A stretch of 64,000 bases of DNA, taken from positions 283,501 to 347,500 of the forward strand of contig CAUJNA010003288.1 of the NCBI GenBank assembly GCA_963377175.1, in the 5' to 3' direction. Below are positions 13,501 through 23,582 of this stretch, in pieces (within the stretch, counting starts at the first letter, position 1; every line of letters starts with the position of its first letter). The notes beneath the pieces are model-generated. The model did not search any database. It saw only the letters and a list, made by a program, of their open reading frames with translations, and was not told the origin of the DNA. The DNA comes from Effrenium voratum. Lineage: Eukaryota > Sar > Dinophyceae > Suessiales > Symbiodiniaceae. A program made the position numbers and the translations under genes.

Positions 13501-14752
13501 GTGGCCGGAGCTTACCACGAGCTCCGTCGACATGGTGTCAAGCTCTCCGTGTACTACCCGGGCAGTGGCTAGCACGGATTGGTGCACTGGGAGCGGGGGG
13601 GGATGAGTAGCTGGAATTTCCGAATATCATGTTTACTTTCATTCATAAGAAAGTACACAAGCCTTTGCCAGGGTCTATGTCTCGAGATGGAAGAGGGGTA
13701 GCATGCAAGCAAATGTCAAACAGGACCTCAATAGAACTGGACAATTGCTAAGATATGGCCAATCCTCAAGGTAGAATCGTAGCGCCTCGGTCATTTGCAG
13801 TCGCCCTGCGCTTGGACATCAATTCCCAATTCACACATCCTACAATGTTGTTGAGGTGACCTCACTCTACTCAGGTATCAAAACGCCTGGATTTGAGCAC
13901 GAGCAGCAGCTGGCTCCCACTGTCACTAGGAGGACACAGCGTGACACGTGGGCCTGGCTTTTTCCCAAGAAAGCCAAACTAAGACTGTGACATGCTGTTC
14001 TGTACTGCAGAATACCAACGGCATGACATTTATTGTGGAAGTGCTGCCAGTCTTTGAGGACTTCGAAGATGTTGCTTGAGTTTGCTTCGCGTGTTTTCGG
14101 ACAGCCATGCACTTGTATGATTGGCATGACGGAGATCCACAGCAGGGATGGTTGTCAGAGCTGCAATGTCAGCTACATGTGGCCTGGCATCTCCTGCAAG
14201 TAGCCTTCACTGACAGCTATCGTGGGCAGACCAAGGATGTCAGCACAATCAATGTTGTAATGAATTGTTTGCTGTCAATATGGTTTGATTTTAATACGTG
14301 TGGAATCGTTGTTGTTGGGGCACGCTGTTTATGGCAGATTTGGAAGATGCAATTTCTGTGTCAACGCTGCATTCAATCATGCGATTGAGTTGACTTGCAG
14401 ATGTCCCGGACAGGATCGAAGGCTCCTGCTCCGATGTCACTTGGCTTTTGCATCTAAAGGCTAAACAGAGTTTGAGCACCAAGCAAACCATTGTCGCATT
14501 TGCGGATCTACAACGCGGTCCACGTGAGGAGCAGGTGTGTGTGTGTGTGTGTGTGTTTTTGTTTGTGTGCTTGCTTGCTTCTGTCTTCCTGCTTGCCTTT
14601 GTGTTGTTTTGTTCTTTTGCTTTCTTGCTTGCTTGTTTGCTCGTTTGCTCGTTTGCTTGTTTGCTTGTTTGCTTGTTTGCTTTCTTGTTTGCTTGTTTGC
14701 TTTCTTGCTTGCTCCTTTGCTCGCTTGCTTGCTTGCTTGCTTGCTTGCTTGT

Positions 14753-14784
<32 letters not shown>

Positions 14785-15751
14785 CTGCTTGCTTGTTTGC
14801 CTTCTTGCCTTCTTGCCTTCTTGCCTTTTTGCCTTCTTGCCTTCTTGCTTGCTTGGTTCTTCTTTTCTTTTGTTCCTACTTTTTCAGTTTCTCAGGTTCG
14901 GTGATTCTTAGTGTCGTAGTTTGACAAGCAAGAAAGCCATCAAGCCACTATTGTAGGCTACCGACTTTAACTATGTCATGTGATCCTACCATTTGATCAT
15001 ATTTATCCACGGTTCTTAATTAGACCGCATTCTTTCTTCCAGATTAAAGGGAGGGCTTTCGTCGTTTGCGATCGACACAGATTATCAATTGGCCACAGCA
15101 AAGCAACAGGGCGCCTTTTTGCAGGATCGCTTGCCACTGGGACCCAACATTTCTATGAAAGCATGGACCTTTGTCTCATGGGTCGCAGGTGACGAGCCCA
15201 GAGGAAGCTGCTGCGGTCTTGCTCAACGGTATCGAAAAGGGCACCAGGGACCGGGTGACTGCGAGCAGCGGTTCGGTCGGCGTTTGTTTGGTCCAAATAG
15301 GGAGATGAGGGAGAGACGAGGGAGTGTAGATGATCCTGCTTGTGTGATGTAGAGAGAGCTAAAGAGTACCGTGTGCATGCATGTTAGTTGCCCCCTCAGT
15401 TTGTGGTGTTCATATCTAATGATCTAATTACTTGGAACAAGCACATGCGGATCTGTTTTTCATGCGGGACTGCCATCCAAGCGGACCCCAGCATGTTTAT
15501 ATAGAGGTTTTGGGACCCTCGTCGTGCCATCTCTGGCCAAGCGGCGTGTGGTGTGTGTGTGTGTTTATCAGACGATCCAGCACCGTGACTTTGGCTCATA
15601 TCCTTAGAACTAGTTTGAGCATTGGTACTCAACACAAGTGAAGTGCAAGCCTTCGGATCCTTGTTGCAATGCAAGAGACTTGGGACAAGCTCAATTTCTT
15701 CACATGTGGAGACGCTTTTCAGGAGATCACAAACGAGCTCTTGCCCGCCTT
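2218..15751 (+). CDS. KDSR: Short-chain dehydrogenase, 3-ketodihydrosphingosine reductase-like (split gene, partial model)
   Basis: Ten or eleven mini-exons on the + strand assemble, in correct order and mostly in compatible phase, into a classical short-chain dehydrogenase/reductase of the KDSR (yeast TSC10) type. That enzyme reduces 3-ketodihydrosphingosine to dihydrosphingosine with NADPH at the ER membrane, the second step of sphingoid base synthesis. Visible hallmarks are the nucleotide-binding TGGSQGLG (TGxxxGxG), the following [11 protein letters not shown] stretch, the NAG motif, the NLMGS helix region, the VSSAAG strand with the catalytic Ser, the PG turn followed by TPGF, and [13 protein letters not shown] near the C-terminus. 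The TGGS-GLG-LALAK and TPGF features favour KDSR over other SDRs. Not located: an exon for the acidic D-V turn, the catalytic YxxxK exon (expected between 11,648 and 13,493) and a certain C-terminal membrane exon. Donors are a GT/GC/GA mix. Another extended SDR family remains possible. Confidence 0.72.
3255..3327 (+). CDS. KDSR: KDSR-like exon: beta2 / cofactor specificity
   Basis: After TTTTCAG, the frame continuing the previous exon reads [18 protein letters not shown] then RTKAKL. This is helix alpha-A and strand beta-2 of the SDR fold; the R-T-K after the strand fits NADPH preference (family knowledge). The exon is taken to end at CTT with a GA donor (GAGCC) at 3328. Reading on to GAG at 3330 is possible, but no standard donor follows there. 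A 254-residue frame on the opposite strand covers this exon and is taken as a shadow. Confidence 0.8.
4118..4147 (+). CDS. KDSR: KDSR-like micro-exon (helix after beta2)
   Basis: Preceded by GGCAG and followed by GTACAC, these 30 nt read [10 protein letters not shown] in phase 0. This matches the 'KL-eA--EI--LA' helix that follows the RTKAKL of the preceding exon. The open frame continues into [11 protein letters not shown], so the right boundary could be later. Assignment rests on position, phase and a weak family pattern only. Confidence 0.5.
5040..5750 (+). repeat. CCTGCCAA minisatellite with embedded CA/CG tracts
   Basis: Degenerate tandem units of about 40-60 nt share the core CGCCTGCCAAATGACAAGC followed by ACACCCGCTCA and often CAGC(A/T)CTGCAT. 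Inside are (CA)n at 5388-5407, (GCAC/GC)n at about 5429-5462 and (AC)n at 5513-5540. It lies in an intron of the KDSR-like gene. Open frames over it on both strands are products of the repeat. Confidence 0.9.
6330..6419 (+). CDS. KDSR: KDSR-like exon: NAG motif
   Basis: After TTTGCAGAG the frame reads [20 protein letters not shown], the SDR helix alpha-D to strand beta-4 with the conserved NAG. Two ends are possible: a GC donor at 6394 (ACAG|GC) or a GA donor at 6420, which adds [10 protein letters not shown] and gives about the loop length expected before the next exon. The reading frame stays open to 6566, but I see no family similarity beyond the loop. Confidence 0.8.
6571..6668 (+). repeat. 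Poly-T then GA-rich microsatellite
   Basis: A T-rich run at 6571-6590 is followed by an imperfect (GA)n/(GGGA)n purine tract at about 6597-6668. It is intronic in the KDSR-like gene model. Confidence 0.9.
7110..7355 (+). repeat. Second copy of the CCTGCCAA minisatellite
   Basis: About four units of roughly 55-65 nt carry CACGCCTGCCAAATGATAAG, CACCCC, then CAGCACTGCATC. The family is the same as at 5.04-5.75 kb but better conserved. The two loci lie 1.4 kb apart, on either side of the exon at 6330. Confidence 0.9.
7869..7914 (+). CDS. KDSR: KDSR-like exon: NLxGS helix
   Basis: Between GTGCCAG and a GT donor (GTGCGT, 7915) the frame reads [16 protein letters not shown]. This is the SDR alpha-4 segment with the conserved Asn (…vNllGs). 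Its end phase (two bases, CG) is completed by the C opening the exon at 11,547. Its start phase fits a preceding exon ending with one base of a codon, as at 6393. The Asn is the fourth catalytic-tetrad residue in classical SDRs (family knowledge). Confidence 0.65.
8816..9022 (+). repeat. TTAGTGCGG repeats followed by GGGCC(C/T)GTTG array
   Basis: First comes a roughly 24-nt unit repeated about 2.5 times (AAATCCTGTCGCTTAGTGCG, 8816-8881). Then about 12 copies of a 9-nt unit TTGGGCCCG/TTGGGACCG/TTGAGCCCG follow to about 9,022. The 9-mer translates on the minus strand as Gly-Pro-Thr-like triplets, resembling collagen only by chance of the repeat. Confidence 0.85.
9040..9395 (+). repeat. Direct duplication, copy 1
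   Basis: Begins CCCCTGCTCTGGCTCTTCG, includes a (GGTTCGCGGAA)-like triplication, a T run, GGAACAATGAATATGGGG and the start of the ATGTT/ATGTA repeats. It is nearly identical to copy 2 at 9963-10320, offset 923 bp. No coding is recognised. Confidence 0.9.
9396..9960 (+). repeat. (TATG)n microsatellite block 1
   Basis: Near-perfect TATG/GTAT tetranucleotide array with sporadic substitutions. Both strands give long open frames (YVCM or HTYI repeats) that are translation artefacts. Confidence 0.95.
9963..10320 (+). repeat. Direct duplication, copy 2
   Basis: Copy of 9040-9395 with small indels: one extra T and A in homopolymers, and a shorter GTTCGCGGAA triplication. Similarity continues into the following TATG repeats, so the duplicated module includes unique sequence and microsatellite. 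Confidence 0.9.
10321..10990 (+). repeat. (TATG)n block 2 with (TGTTG)n insert
   Basis: TATG repeats are interrupted at about 10,370-10,478 by a pentanucleotide TGTTG array (with TGCTG and TGGTG variants). Degenerate TATG/TAATG repeats follow to about 10,990. Confidence 0.95.
11005..11308 (+). repeat. GGGCCCGTTG 9-mer array, second locus
   Basis: About 33 copies of a 9-nt unit (TTGGGCCCG with A, T and G variants) in the same orientation as the array at 8897-9022. The two arrays bracket the whole duplicated TATG region. Confidence 0.9.
11321..11450 (+). repeat. 60-nt tandem repeat containing GCACTAAGTGAC
   Basis: Two near-identical 60-nt units (11,341-11,400 and 11,401-11,460, differing at the end) plus a partial one. 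Each holds two GCACTAAGTGAC blocks and CACTTGGGTTCTGACT. GCACTAAGTGAC is close to the reverse complement of the GTCGCTTAGTGC blocks at 8.82-8.88 kb. The repeat ends about 100 bp upstream of the serine exon. Confidence 0.85.
11547..11647 (+). CDS. KDSR: KDSR-like exon: catalytic serine strand
   Basis: Reads [18 protein letters not shown] then [16 protein letters not shown]: helix alpha-5 and strand beta-5 with the catalytic Ser in VSSAAG. The acceptor is GTCGAG|C, chosen because it restores both phase and length against the previous exon; the alternative CTCAG|G at 11,557 breaks the phase. The end is a GC donor (CCAG|GC, 11,648) after one base of a Gly codon. Confidence 0.8.
12722..12862 (+). 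repeat. (TTGC/CCTGCTTG)n microsatellite
   Basis: Pyrimidine/G repeats of TTTGCTTG, TCTG and then regular CCTGCTTG octamers. Intronic in the KDSR-like model. Its frame (LLACLPAC) is an artefact. Confidence 0.9.
13494..13567 (+). CDS. KDSR: KDSR-like exon: after the YxxxK helix
   Basis: Reads [14 protein letters not shown] then [10 protein letters not shown]. This is the end of the active-site helix (…RGF) and strand beta-6 with the PG turn. The exon ends with one base before a GC donor at 13,568. The upstream partner exon that should carry YxxxK was searched for between 11,648 and 13,493 and not found. Confidence 0.75.
13875..13942 (+). CDS. KDSR: KDSR-like exon: TPGF substrate loop
   Basis: After CTACTCAG the frame, completed by the single G of the previous exon, reads [17 protein letters not shown] then [17 protein letters not shown] is the PG-x-(V/I)-x-TPGF signature of KDSR-type SDRs. 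The end is uncertain; CGT|GA at 13,943 keeps phase 0 for the next exon. Confidence 0.75.
14535..14872 (+). repeat. (TG)n and (CTTG)n microsatellite
   Basis: A short GTGTGT run is followed by about 300 nt of CTTGCTTG/TTTGCTTG and CTTCTTGC repeats. All three forward frames are open and Leu/Cys-rich, hence artefactual. Confidence 0.9.
15189..15240 (+). CDS. KDSR: KDSR-like exon: C-terminal SPEEAA helix
   Basis: After GTCGCAG the frame reads [17 protein letters not shown], the typical 'sPeevA--il-gi' helix near the end of SDR enzymes. Taken to end before a GC donor at 15,241 after one base of the next codon. Without splicing the frame runs on to a TGA at about 15,306-15,308, giving a possible but less family-like C-terminus. 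Confidence 0.75.
15676..15751 (+). CDS. KDSR: Candidate KDSR-like exon
   Basis: After ATGCAAG the two bases AG complete the codon left open by the 15,240 donor. The frame then reads [19 protein letters not shown] followed by NELLPALVV, with a possible GT donor at 15,752 and a stop at about 15,810. Phase fits, and the position corresponds to the segment before the C-terminal membrane part of KDSR. Family similarity is weak, so this is an inference. Confidence 0.4.
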
Positions 15752-18700
15752 GGTGGTGGATCAGCCCACTGGCTGCGCTCCTGTGGATGCTTGCATTGCC
15801 TCAGCCGCTTAGCTGACTCAGCTGGCAAATCTTGCAGGTGTCCAGCGTGTTTTGGGTTGGGAACCACAGGAAGGGATCTGTGGTGTCGAGCAGTCTACAT
15901 CGACCTGAACGATTGACACCCGAGTTGAAACTGACATGTTCGCAACTCGTGGCACAGGAACCTAGTACTTTCTTGCAGCCAAGGTTGTGCAATTCATCCG
16001 CGCGGGCTGGTCAGCTTATTTGCGAGTCATGGCCAACCAGCATCTTGGCTCCGCATTAGCAGGAACAGGTGCACAACAGGAGCAAGTGCTTGTGCCCTTG
16101 TTCCGGCCTAATTGCGACAACACTTCCAGCTTTGGCTGTTTGCAACAAGTGATCAACCGGCATTCCGACCTTGAAATGCAGAACAACACTGACCAGTAGG
16201 TGATGGCAACACTAGATTTCTGTTGACATGGAGGGACTGGCTGATGCAACGTGAGGTACATCGCTCCTGTTAGAGCGGAATCTGCTGAGTGATGGATGGT
16301 ATGCTAGAAAGGTGTGTGCTTGCCGATTTACGTTTCACCACTGCACCCAAAGTTAGGCAATCAGTCAAGCCTTTGTGAGCCCGTGGAGCAAGTTCCTCCC
16401 AGCAAGCTTGCATGGTGGCTACCGCTACAGCCCGAGCGTATAAGAAATCGGCTGGTCGAGGCCCAGGGCTGCATTTCTTAGCGCGCATGTCTTTCAGAGG
16501 GCTGGCGTTTGACCTTTGTGGAGCCAGAGGGCTGGATTTCTCAGCCAACTTCTGAGCTGTTAACTTGTTTTGGGAACTTGTCGGAGCGCTTTGGACGCCC
16601 TGCCCAGAAATCCATGGCCCAGTCGGTCAAAAATGCTTCTCAGGAGCTTTTGGAGGTTTTTGGATCCCTCCCCGCTAAGAACGGCACTTCCCGTGCACGC
16701 CCCCGATTGGCCGAACATGTTTTTGCTTTTGAAGCTGGGCGTTGCTTTAGGAACCGTGTTTTTTTCTTTCTTTCCAATAGCGTTGCCATTGCTGGAAAAA
16801 GCATTGGTAGCCGTTTGGCTAAGCTACAAAGGGCTTTCTTCATCGCACAAGTTTGCTAAGAATTTCGTCGAAGTTAGCAGCAATTGCAGTTGCAACCTAC
16901 TTCATTGGCAATCTCAGCACCTCAATTTTGTATACGATGATTTCTCATGAAGTGCTTGCGCTGTTCATCCAGTTCATTTTTGCCCATCCAGCAACGCATA
17001 TTTTGAGCATGTGCACATTTTGTGTTGGCTGTATGAAGTGGCCCTCCTTTGTGAGCATGTCGAAGCAGATACGAGCCGATGAATGAGGCATAACCGCTTC
17101 TCTCCCTTTACGCAGGAGACAACACGCATTGAGCACTTGCTCCAGCCGCAGTGCTGCGGCATCTAATGTTTCATGCCACAGTAAGCGCAGTCTTGTGTTG
17201 CAAGCACGTGGCATCGAAGTGTATCGAGGCCCAAACTCAATCCAGCATGTCACGATGTTTCTTTTTGTTGGCTCAAGCCTCCTATGGAGACGTTGTCTGC
17301 CAAAACCAAGAAGGCCCTGCATCGGGGGCGGAGGAAGGTGTGCTTCAGATCAAAATGATCCACGCCATGGCAAAGCTGCTGCCGCTGCTGGCATCTTGGC
17401 GGGGATTTCCGGATGGGCCTGGTCTTGGACGGGATGTGTGACATGTTATAGTACGCTTCAAGTCCGCAACACTTGCGTCGAAGATCCGGAACAGAGTTGC
17501 AAGGAGTTCGCCCAAGTTGTGTATCATTGCCTCTGCATGTCCAAAGGCCACACTCGTGACACTTTCAATAAAGGTTGTGCCCACTTCCTCTTGGAATTCG
17601 TGCTTGTTGATGCCTTTAATATGTTTAATGTTTAGGAACACTGTCACTTTGCAGTGCATCTCATCGATGTCTGGTTGTTTTTTTTGGAAACCAAGCCGAA
17701 GCCCTGGGAGACATGTTGCCTTGCTGGGAGCCTCCATGAGCCTCACATGCCAACCGCTGTTTTGATACTACCCCCAGTTTAAAAGCCGAGGCTTGTGTGA
17801 GCCACAGCGTGCGAACGGCCCCAGAGGGCCGACATGTGCACCCAAGACCAAGGCGGGGTACAATTGAGGCGGCTTGAGAGAACCTTCGACAAGCATAACA
17901 ACCTCACCTGCATGGTGGTTGAGTTCCCATGAGATGAGATAAGCTGCAATTAATTTGAGTTGATAGAAAGGGTCCGATGGGTTGGGTGGTGGGAGTTGGC
18001 AAGGCATCCATCGGCAGTATGTTTGCGGTGCGGGGTCTAAGATGCTTTGCAGGGTCAGCATGGAGCCGTCCATGCTTGCAAGTGAGGGGCTTTATGTTCG
18101 GGCCATTGGATGATGGAAGGTGAAGTGGTGAATTGCGTTGTTCAATGGACACACGACTTGTGAGCTGTTTTGTTGTGTGCACGCGATTTTTTGATGGTGG
18201 CAGTGATCGATTGCCCGTGCGTGTAGGACTGTATGATCCAGACAGTCAAGATGTTTTGTTTGTTCATGCTGTATCGGTGTCTTTGTTTAATGGCCACTAG
18301 CGAAACCATGACACACGCACTCTTCCTTTTGCACCATGAAGCAAGCCCTTTGAATGTATTTTATGCCTTTGGGAGTTGTGCGAAAATGGCGTCACCTCTG
18401 AGTAGTCTGTGGATGTCCGCTGCCTCAGGGACATCCTCTCAGCGCTGCAGCTTGCAGGCTGGTCAAGAGGAACCCCTTTGGGCTGAATGGTTATGCAGGG
18501 GTGAACAAGAGATATGAGTAGCCATCATGTGTGTGAGCTGTCACTTCAAGAATAGTTCCATGTGTCAGCGCCAACGAGACTGCGGCTCACATACTGCTGC
18601 CGGCTGACACATCACTGCTCTTAAACATGCAGACCCTTACCCTGCTGGAGTTGCACAGTAGTTGTCAGTATGTTTGTTCTGCCTTTTGCCCTCGCGCTTC

Positions 18701-19887
18701 GCAGGCATGTCCAATATGACAGAGCTGACTCTTGGCAAACCAAGTTCAAGTCGCATCGCACTGGCAGAAACACAATATTTGTACTTTTTTTTTTCTAGGA
18801 CCTCACGAGGTCAATCCAATGTCTCTTGGTAAGCGCCACACGGACTTTGCACGAATCTTCTGCTTGCAGGGAGGGCCTAGTCTCAGAAGTTGTTCAGTTT
18901 TTCGTATTTCACCTCTTGGATGTTGCCTGATGGGAGTCCGAGGACCAGCTCCGAGTTCTCACGGACCTTCTGCACCAACAAGCTGCCCTATTTTCGGAAT
19001 CGCTTGTGCATGGAGGCGCGAGGAGCGACGGGGGACGGCTAACGGCGGAGGACGTTCGCACCGAAGAACCGGTGCTTTGTTTGTTTGTTTGTTCAGACAA
19101 ACTGGAGTTGCTTTTCAAGATGGTTGTTAAGTTCATACCATACTCTTGGTGAGATCTGGCAAAGGTCTCGTTTTCTGATGCCGCTTGCATGCCTTTCGGA
19201 TTCTCCAACATCGATGAGGAGCTAATTCTCATCTATAGCAATGTACTTGTGGCAAAGGCTGTGACAGTGAGCAACCGGGGATGCCCAATCGAAGTATCAT
19301 TGACCGAGTCGAGGCTAATTTGCAACTGAGCATATCCGCAATCTCTGGCTTCTTGCTCGTGGTGCTTCCGGAAAGTGTGAGACAGGTGAGGTCGCACACA
19401 AAAGCCGTTGAGAACCTCGCGGCAGCTTTGGTTGGCTCCAAGCGCCTGGGAATGCCAAAATGCCGAGGAGATTAAAAGAATTAGTATGAATTTCTGCCTG
19501 GCAGATAGCGGTGTTTGTCTGCCAATCATGAAGTAGTGCACGTTTCCTTCTTGCTGCATGTCAGGGCATGTTTCATCATTTCCGTCACCGCATCCTTGAA
19601 CAACGCTTTCCAACAAGATGCCGGGGCAGTTGTATGCGCTCAATCTCAGGAGAGCAAGTGGATCGCAGGGTTGTTGCCGTATAGTCTGCATGAGATCAGC
19701 ATGTTCAGCCTTTGTGAAAGACATAGCTCCGCCAAAACCGAGGGACGTAGAGGAGGTGCCCTGGATGCAACCAGAGGCTGTTTTGATTGGCTGGACATCC
19801 AGTGGGCTGAAAAGGTCTACCCTTGCGTGAGGGCGACATCCACAGGCGCATTGCTGATATTGCTGGTTCTAGTCGTTTTACTTGCAG

Positions 19888-19938
19888 GTGGCCTCTTCAA
19901 CCCTAGCCCAGGAAGATTTGTTGGAACAGCGAAGGCAG
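19888..19938 (+). CDS. Unassigned candidate exon
   Basis: Between TTTACTTGCAG and CAG|GTAATC, 51 nt read VASSTLAQEDLLEQRRQ, a hydrophilic helix-like peptide. Both splice sites are strong: a pyrimidine-rich acceptor with AG|G and a consensus GTAAT donor. If unspliced, the frame ends soon after at TAA. The owner gene is unknown. Confidence 0.3.
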
Positions 19939-20884
19939 GTAATCCTGCATTCCATGCTAGCTGAGAAGTAACGCTGCTGCCTGCGCACACTTATTCTTCA
20001 CCAATTCCGAGGCCGACGCTGTTCTGGGCATGCCGATTCCAGACCTTACGCTGGACCTGGCGTGGATGGGGTGCAGCACTTGCGTGCCTGAGATGAGGGC
20101 GTGTTCTCCTTCAGAAGCCAACCAGCTTTGCAGCGGCTTGGTGAAGATACGAAGAAGGCTGGTGTTGATCATCATGATGTAGCAAGATGGCATGGGGGTA
20201 CATTAACATTTACCACATTGTCCAACGTCGGTGTATAGCCTGATGATATTCTTAACCCGCGCGCCTGCCTTGCAAGGTAGACCCTCCGATTCCTGCAGAT
20301 GGCTCGTCGTGTTTGGTTTCTCCACATTTGTCAACCTTTATTCAGGACTCAAGAAGCAGAACATGTTAACATAGTGACAACTCAAACTATGTATTTGTCT
20401 GGAACACAGGTTTTGGCACGTGATTATCCTTCCCCATGTAGCCCTTCCCTCTCCTTCATCGATCTGCCCGGCACAAATTGCTGGGTGCGTCTTGAAGCCC
20501 CTCCACTTCAGTCCTGCGAGAAAATCAGCCCAAAGGAGAGGATCCTTCTACTGGCCTGCGCTTCCCCTGGGTGCGAATTTTGCCGCTGTCACTGCAGGCG
20601 CTGCTGATTGGCTGCTTGGCACAAGACTGCGATGAGCAAGTACGGCTAGTCGGGTGTATCATCGCATCCATGAGCTTGTGTAGTCGCAGGCATGACTGTT
20701 TTCTTTCAGTCCTGGATTTGGACCATAGAAAGCCTTGGCACGGATTTGATTTGCATACCCATTGCTTTCCAGTGCACGCCCAGGCCAGTGCTTCAGCTTG
20801 GGTGAGCTTCTGGTTACCCCTGGCGCTACCGCGGCCTTTGCCCCGTTATTACTGCTGCAATAAGGGGTGTCGGGCCTGGACGCA

Positions 20885-21110
20885 GATACACGGCATGGAT
20901 GCCAGCCATGGACTCTGGTTCTAAATCTTGAGCTGAGCAGATGCTGCTAGTCGGTTGGTTAGACGCGCGGCATGAGCGCACGCCATGGACTGTGATTCTT
21001 TTGCAGATGCTGCAACCTAAGGTTGCTTGTTTGGTTTTGGCCCTGTTCGTTAGATGCATGGACGCCGTGGGTTCTGATGTTGAGCAGATGCTGCACTCTT
21101 GAGTTGCATG
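20885..21110 (+). repeat. Degenerate tandem repeat, about 75-85 nt unit
   Basis: Three diverged units each carry GCATG(G/A)(A/G)…GCC(A/G)TGG, a TCTGATT/TCTGGTT block and GCAGATGCTGC. No coding is seen. Confidence 0.6.
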
Positions 21111-21370
21111 CCCCATAGATGTTGAGTGTTACACTTAAGCCATATGCTTTCGGGAAGTCAGTTTCGTCGGGTCCCGATAGCTCAAATCAGAATTGACTGC
21201 ATTGCGAGTGAGTAGGCGAGGTTTTCAGACTATCTTAGAGTCACCACGATCACTTGAGCCACAATCCAAGCCAGACAAGTGCACGTTATTTGGGGACAGT
21301 CCAACTGGAAATGGGTGTGCCCACCACTTTCATTCTTTGCATAGTTCTGAATAGACACCTTTTGCACCAG

Positions 21371-21502
21371 GTTTTGAGGATGACTCTGAGGTTCCTGGGG
21401 GCGTTGGCCCCATACCTGGGCGGCATCCTCGGCTCTGTCTCCGCTCTCGTGATGGCGACTTGGAGGAAACTGAGGGAAAACCCGCACGCTTTTGCTGGGG
21501 AC
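21371..21502 (+). CDS. Unassigned candidate exon, hydrophobic (possible KDSR C-terminus)
   Basis: After TTTGCACCAG the frame reads VLRMTLRFLGALAPYLGG then ILGSVSALVMATWRKLREN: two hydrophobic stretches ending in a basic, polar tail. This resembles in character the C-terminal membrane segment of KDSR/TSC10 proteins (hydrophobic, then W-x-K/R). It lies 5.6 kb beyond the last candidate KDSR exon and no residue-level signature ties it to the family. The right end is arbitrary (before GGGGAC). Confidence 0.3.
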
Positions 21503-22540
21503 TTGAGCTCTTTTGAGAACTGCTGCATTTGGGTGCTGCATTTGGGATTGCAATCGATCATTGGGATTGCAATCAAATGTATCACGCTGCCTAGCATTTT
21601 TCTCGAGGTGGTGTTCGGAATTCCTGCATTGTAGGGGAGGAACGCCACCAGGTGTCGACTGATGGCTGGACGGTTTCTTGTGCATCAGAAAGGCGTTGCA
21701 TGATGAGAAGGGGATATTGTTGACATGCACCCAATGCTTGTGCGGTGAGTTGGCGACAGTAAGGACAAGCTTCTGCTGGGACGGTACTGCCTGTACTTAA
21801 CCACCCACTTGGCTGGTGAAACTGCTGGCATGCTGAACCTGACACAGGAGATGTGGACTGTGCGCTTCTCATGTCGGGATGCGGCACAGCGCGGGAAACA
21901 ATAACTTTACAACTTCGGGGTTGACAAGTAAATGTTGTGCATGATTGTGGTTCCGGGACTGCTCTCAGCGTGGCTCTTTCAACTTGGCCTCGAGCTTTTC
22001 AAGGGGACAGATGAACCGTTAGGCGCAAAAAAGCCGATGGTAGCTAAGTGCCGCTTCGTCCTGAGAAGTGGTCTGACATTCGTGCACGCTGCAAGATCAG
22101 CAGTGCATCATTTTACTGAGTACTGATTGTGCAGTTGGTGTTCTCGATGCGTAGACATGCGCCTAGAGGATCAGTCAAACTCTGACCAATTTCTCGCAAG
22201 CCGCAAGCGAGGGACATGCATGACCTCTCGTTAACATGGCATAACGTGGCACTTGAGGGAGTGTGACCACAGGCGTTCTTCCTAGTTCAAGCTCTTTTTG
22301 CCACATTCCATGGTGAGGCAGTTATTTGTGCACGGGTGTGCAGTCGGCCCGCTGGACCTTTAGACCCTGTTCCACCAGATTGGGTTTGCACCCTCGCACA
22401 GCTCAACTTAGCGGTTGCTGAGCCAGTGCAGGCCATCCATTTAGGGGCAAACGCGCATTTATTGGGAACAGCCAGAAGATGCTAGAAGGGTGGCTCATGT
22501 AAGGCACTGTCGTCAGTCAGAGTGCTTTGCAATCCCTTGA

Positions 22541-22685
22541 GCAGAAGAGGAGCAAGAGAGAGAGAGATAAAGAAGGAAAGAAGGAAAGAAGGAAAGAAGG
22601 AAAGAAGGAAAGAAGGAAAGAAGGAAAGAAGGAAAGAAGGAAAGAAGGAAGGAAGGAAGGAAGGAAGGAAGGAAGGAAGGAAGGA

Positions 22686-22733
<48 letters not shown>

Positions 22734-22746
22734 CAGAAAAAAAGAA
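22541..22746 (+). repeat. (GGAA/GAAA)n purine microsatellite
   Basis: Perfect GGAAAGAA octamers, then GGAA, then GAAA, flanked by GAGA. An A-rich, low-GC stretch of degenerate AAATA/AAGA follows to about 23,095. The 197-residue minus-strand frame over it is an artefact. Confidence 0.95.
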
Positions 22747-23582
22747 AGAACTAATGAATGAAAGCAAGACAATAAATAAATAAAGGCGCAAAGAAGAAAC
22801 AACACAGATCTGTCACAGAAACAATATACATAAACAACTAGATACAGGACATAACACAAGAACAACAGAAATAAAGAAAGAAAGGAAGACATAAAGACAT
22901 AGCTTAACGAACAAATCACAATAAATACATAAACAAACAGCATGCAAAAGCTAAGGAAAATACAGAAATAACGAAAATACACGAATAAAGAGCACATGCA
23001 GAAATAAACAAAACACAAAAACACATATAATACATAAAAATAGAGAGCAATAAAGACAACTAAAGAAATAAACACAGGACCGAAAAGAGGAAGGACGTAA
23101 ACAGGAAGAGCGGCTTGCGTGTTGTTTGCAACTGCACCGATAGCTTAAGTCGGTTGTTGAGGACTCCAGCTGCATCACTCATTTGTACGAGATCCACATT
23201 CCAGGCCAGTCCTTCCGCATGGCGGGACCCTGGTGATGGGCTTGTGAGAGGCTTTCGGTGAGAAATCTGCGAACCAACGCTTGGATTGGTGCTTGCATCT
23301 ATGGTGCCGTTGCTGGAGCGGTGCTGTTGCAAGCATGGGTTGGATTGGATTGGATATTTGATCGTACTTGATGCTGTGCGAAGTCGCCGGAATCTTGAAG
23401 GCTGGATCCCTCAAAGGATCGCTTTTTCCATGTCCATTTGCTGCCGAACTCGAGCTGTGAGCATGTTGCCGATTTTACATCAACAAGTCTGGCATTATGT
23501 CGATTGCTAATCACACTAGTTTGTGGTAGCGGCACTCAGTTGATGCAGTCATTGCACGCAATGGGGTTGCTCTAGGTCCTAG

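Larger units (their letters stand above)
15752..22540. other. Unassigned region with sparse exon-like islands
   Basis: No gene family is recognised. Two islands look like spliced exons on the + strand: 19,888-19,938 and 21,371-about 21,502 (listed separately). Minus-strand frames at 17,345-17,746 and 19,233-19,724 are long for random DNA (133 and 163 residues) but match nothing I know and have no splice-site or motif support. A degenerate tandem repeat lies at 20,885-21,110. Confidence 0.4.

Noticed and set aside
17345..17746. 133-codon minus-strand frame (…HEFQEEVGTTFIESVTSVAFG)
   Set aside because: Protein-like text, but no family recognised, no splice or start context and opposite to all supported genes; left as undecided.
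19233..19724. 163-codon minus-strand frame
   Set aside because: No motif; mixed composition; likely chance.
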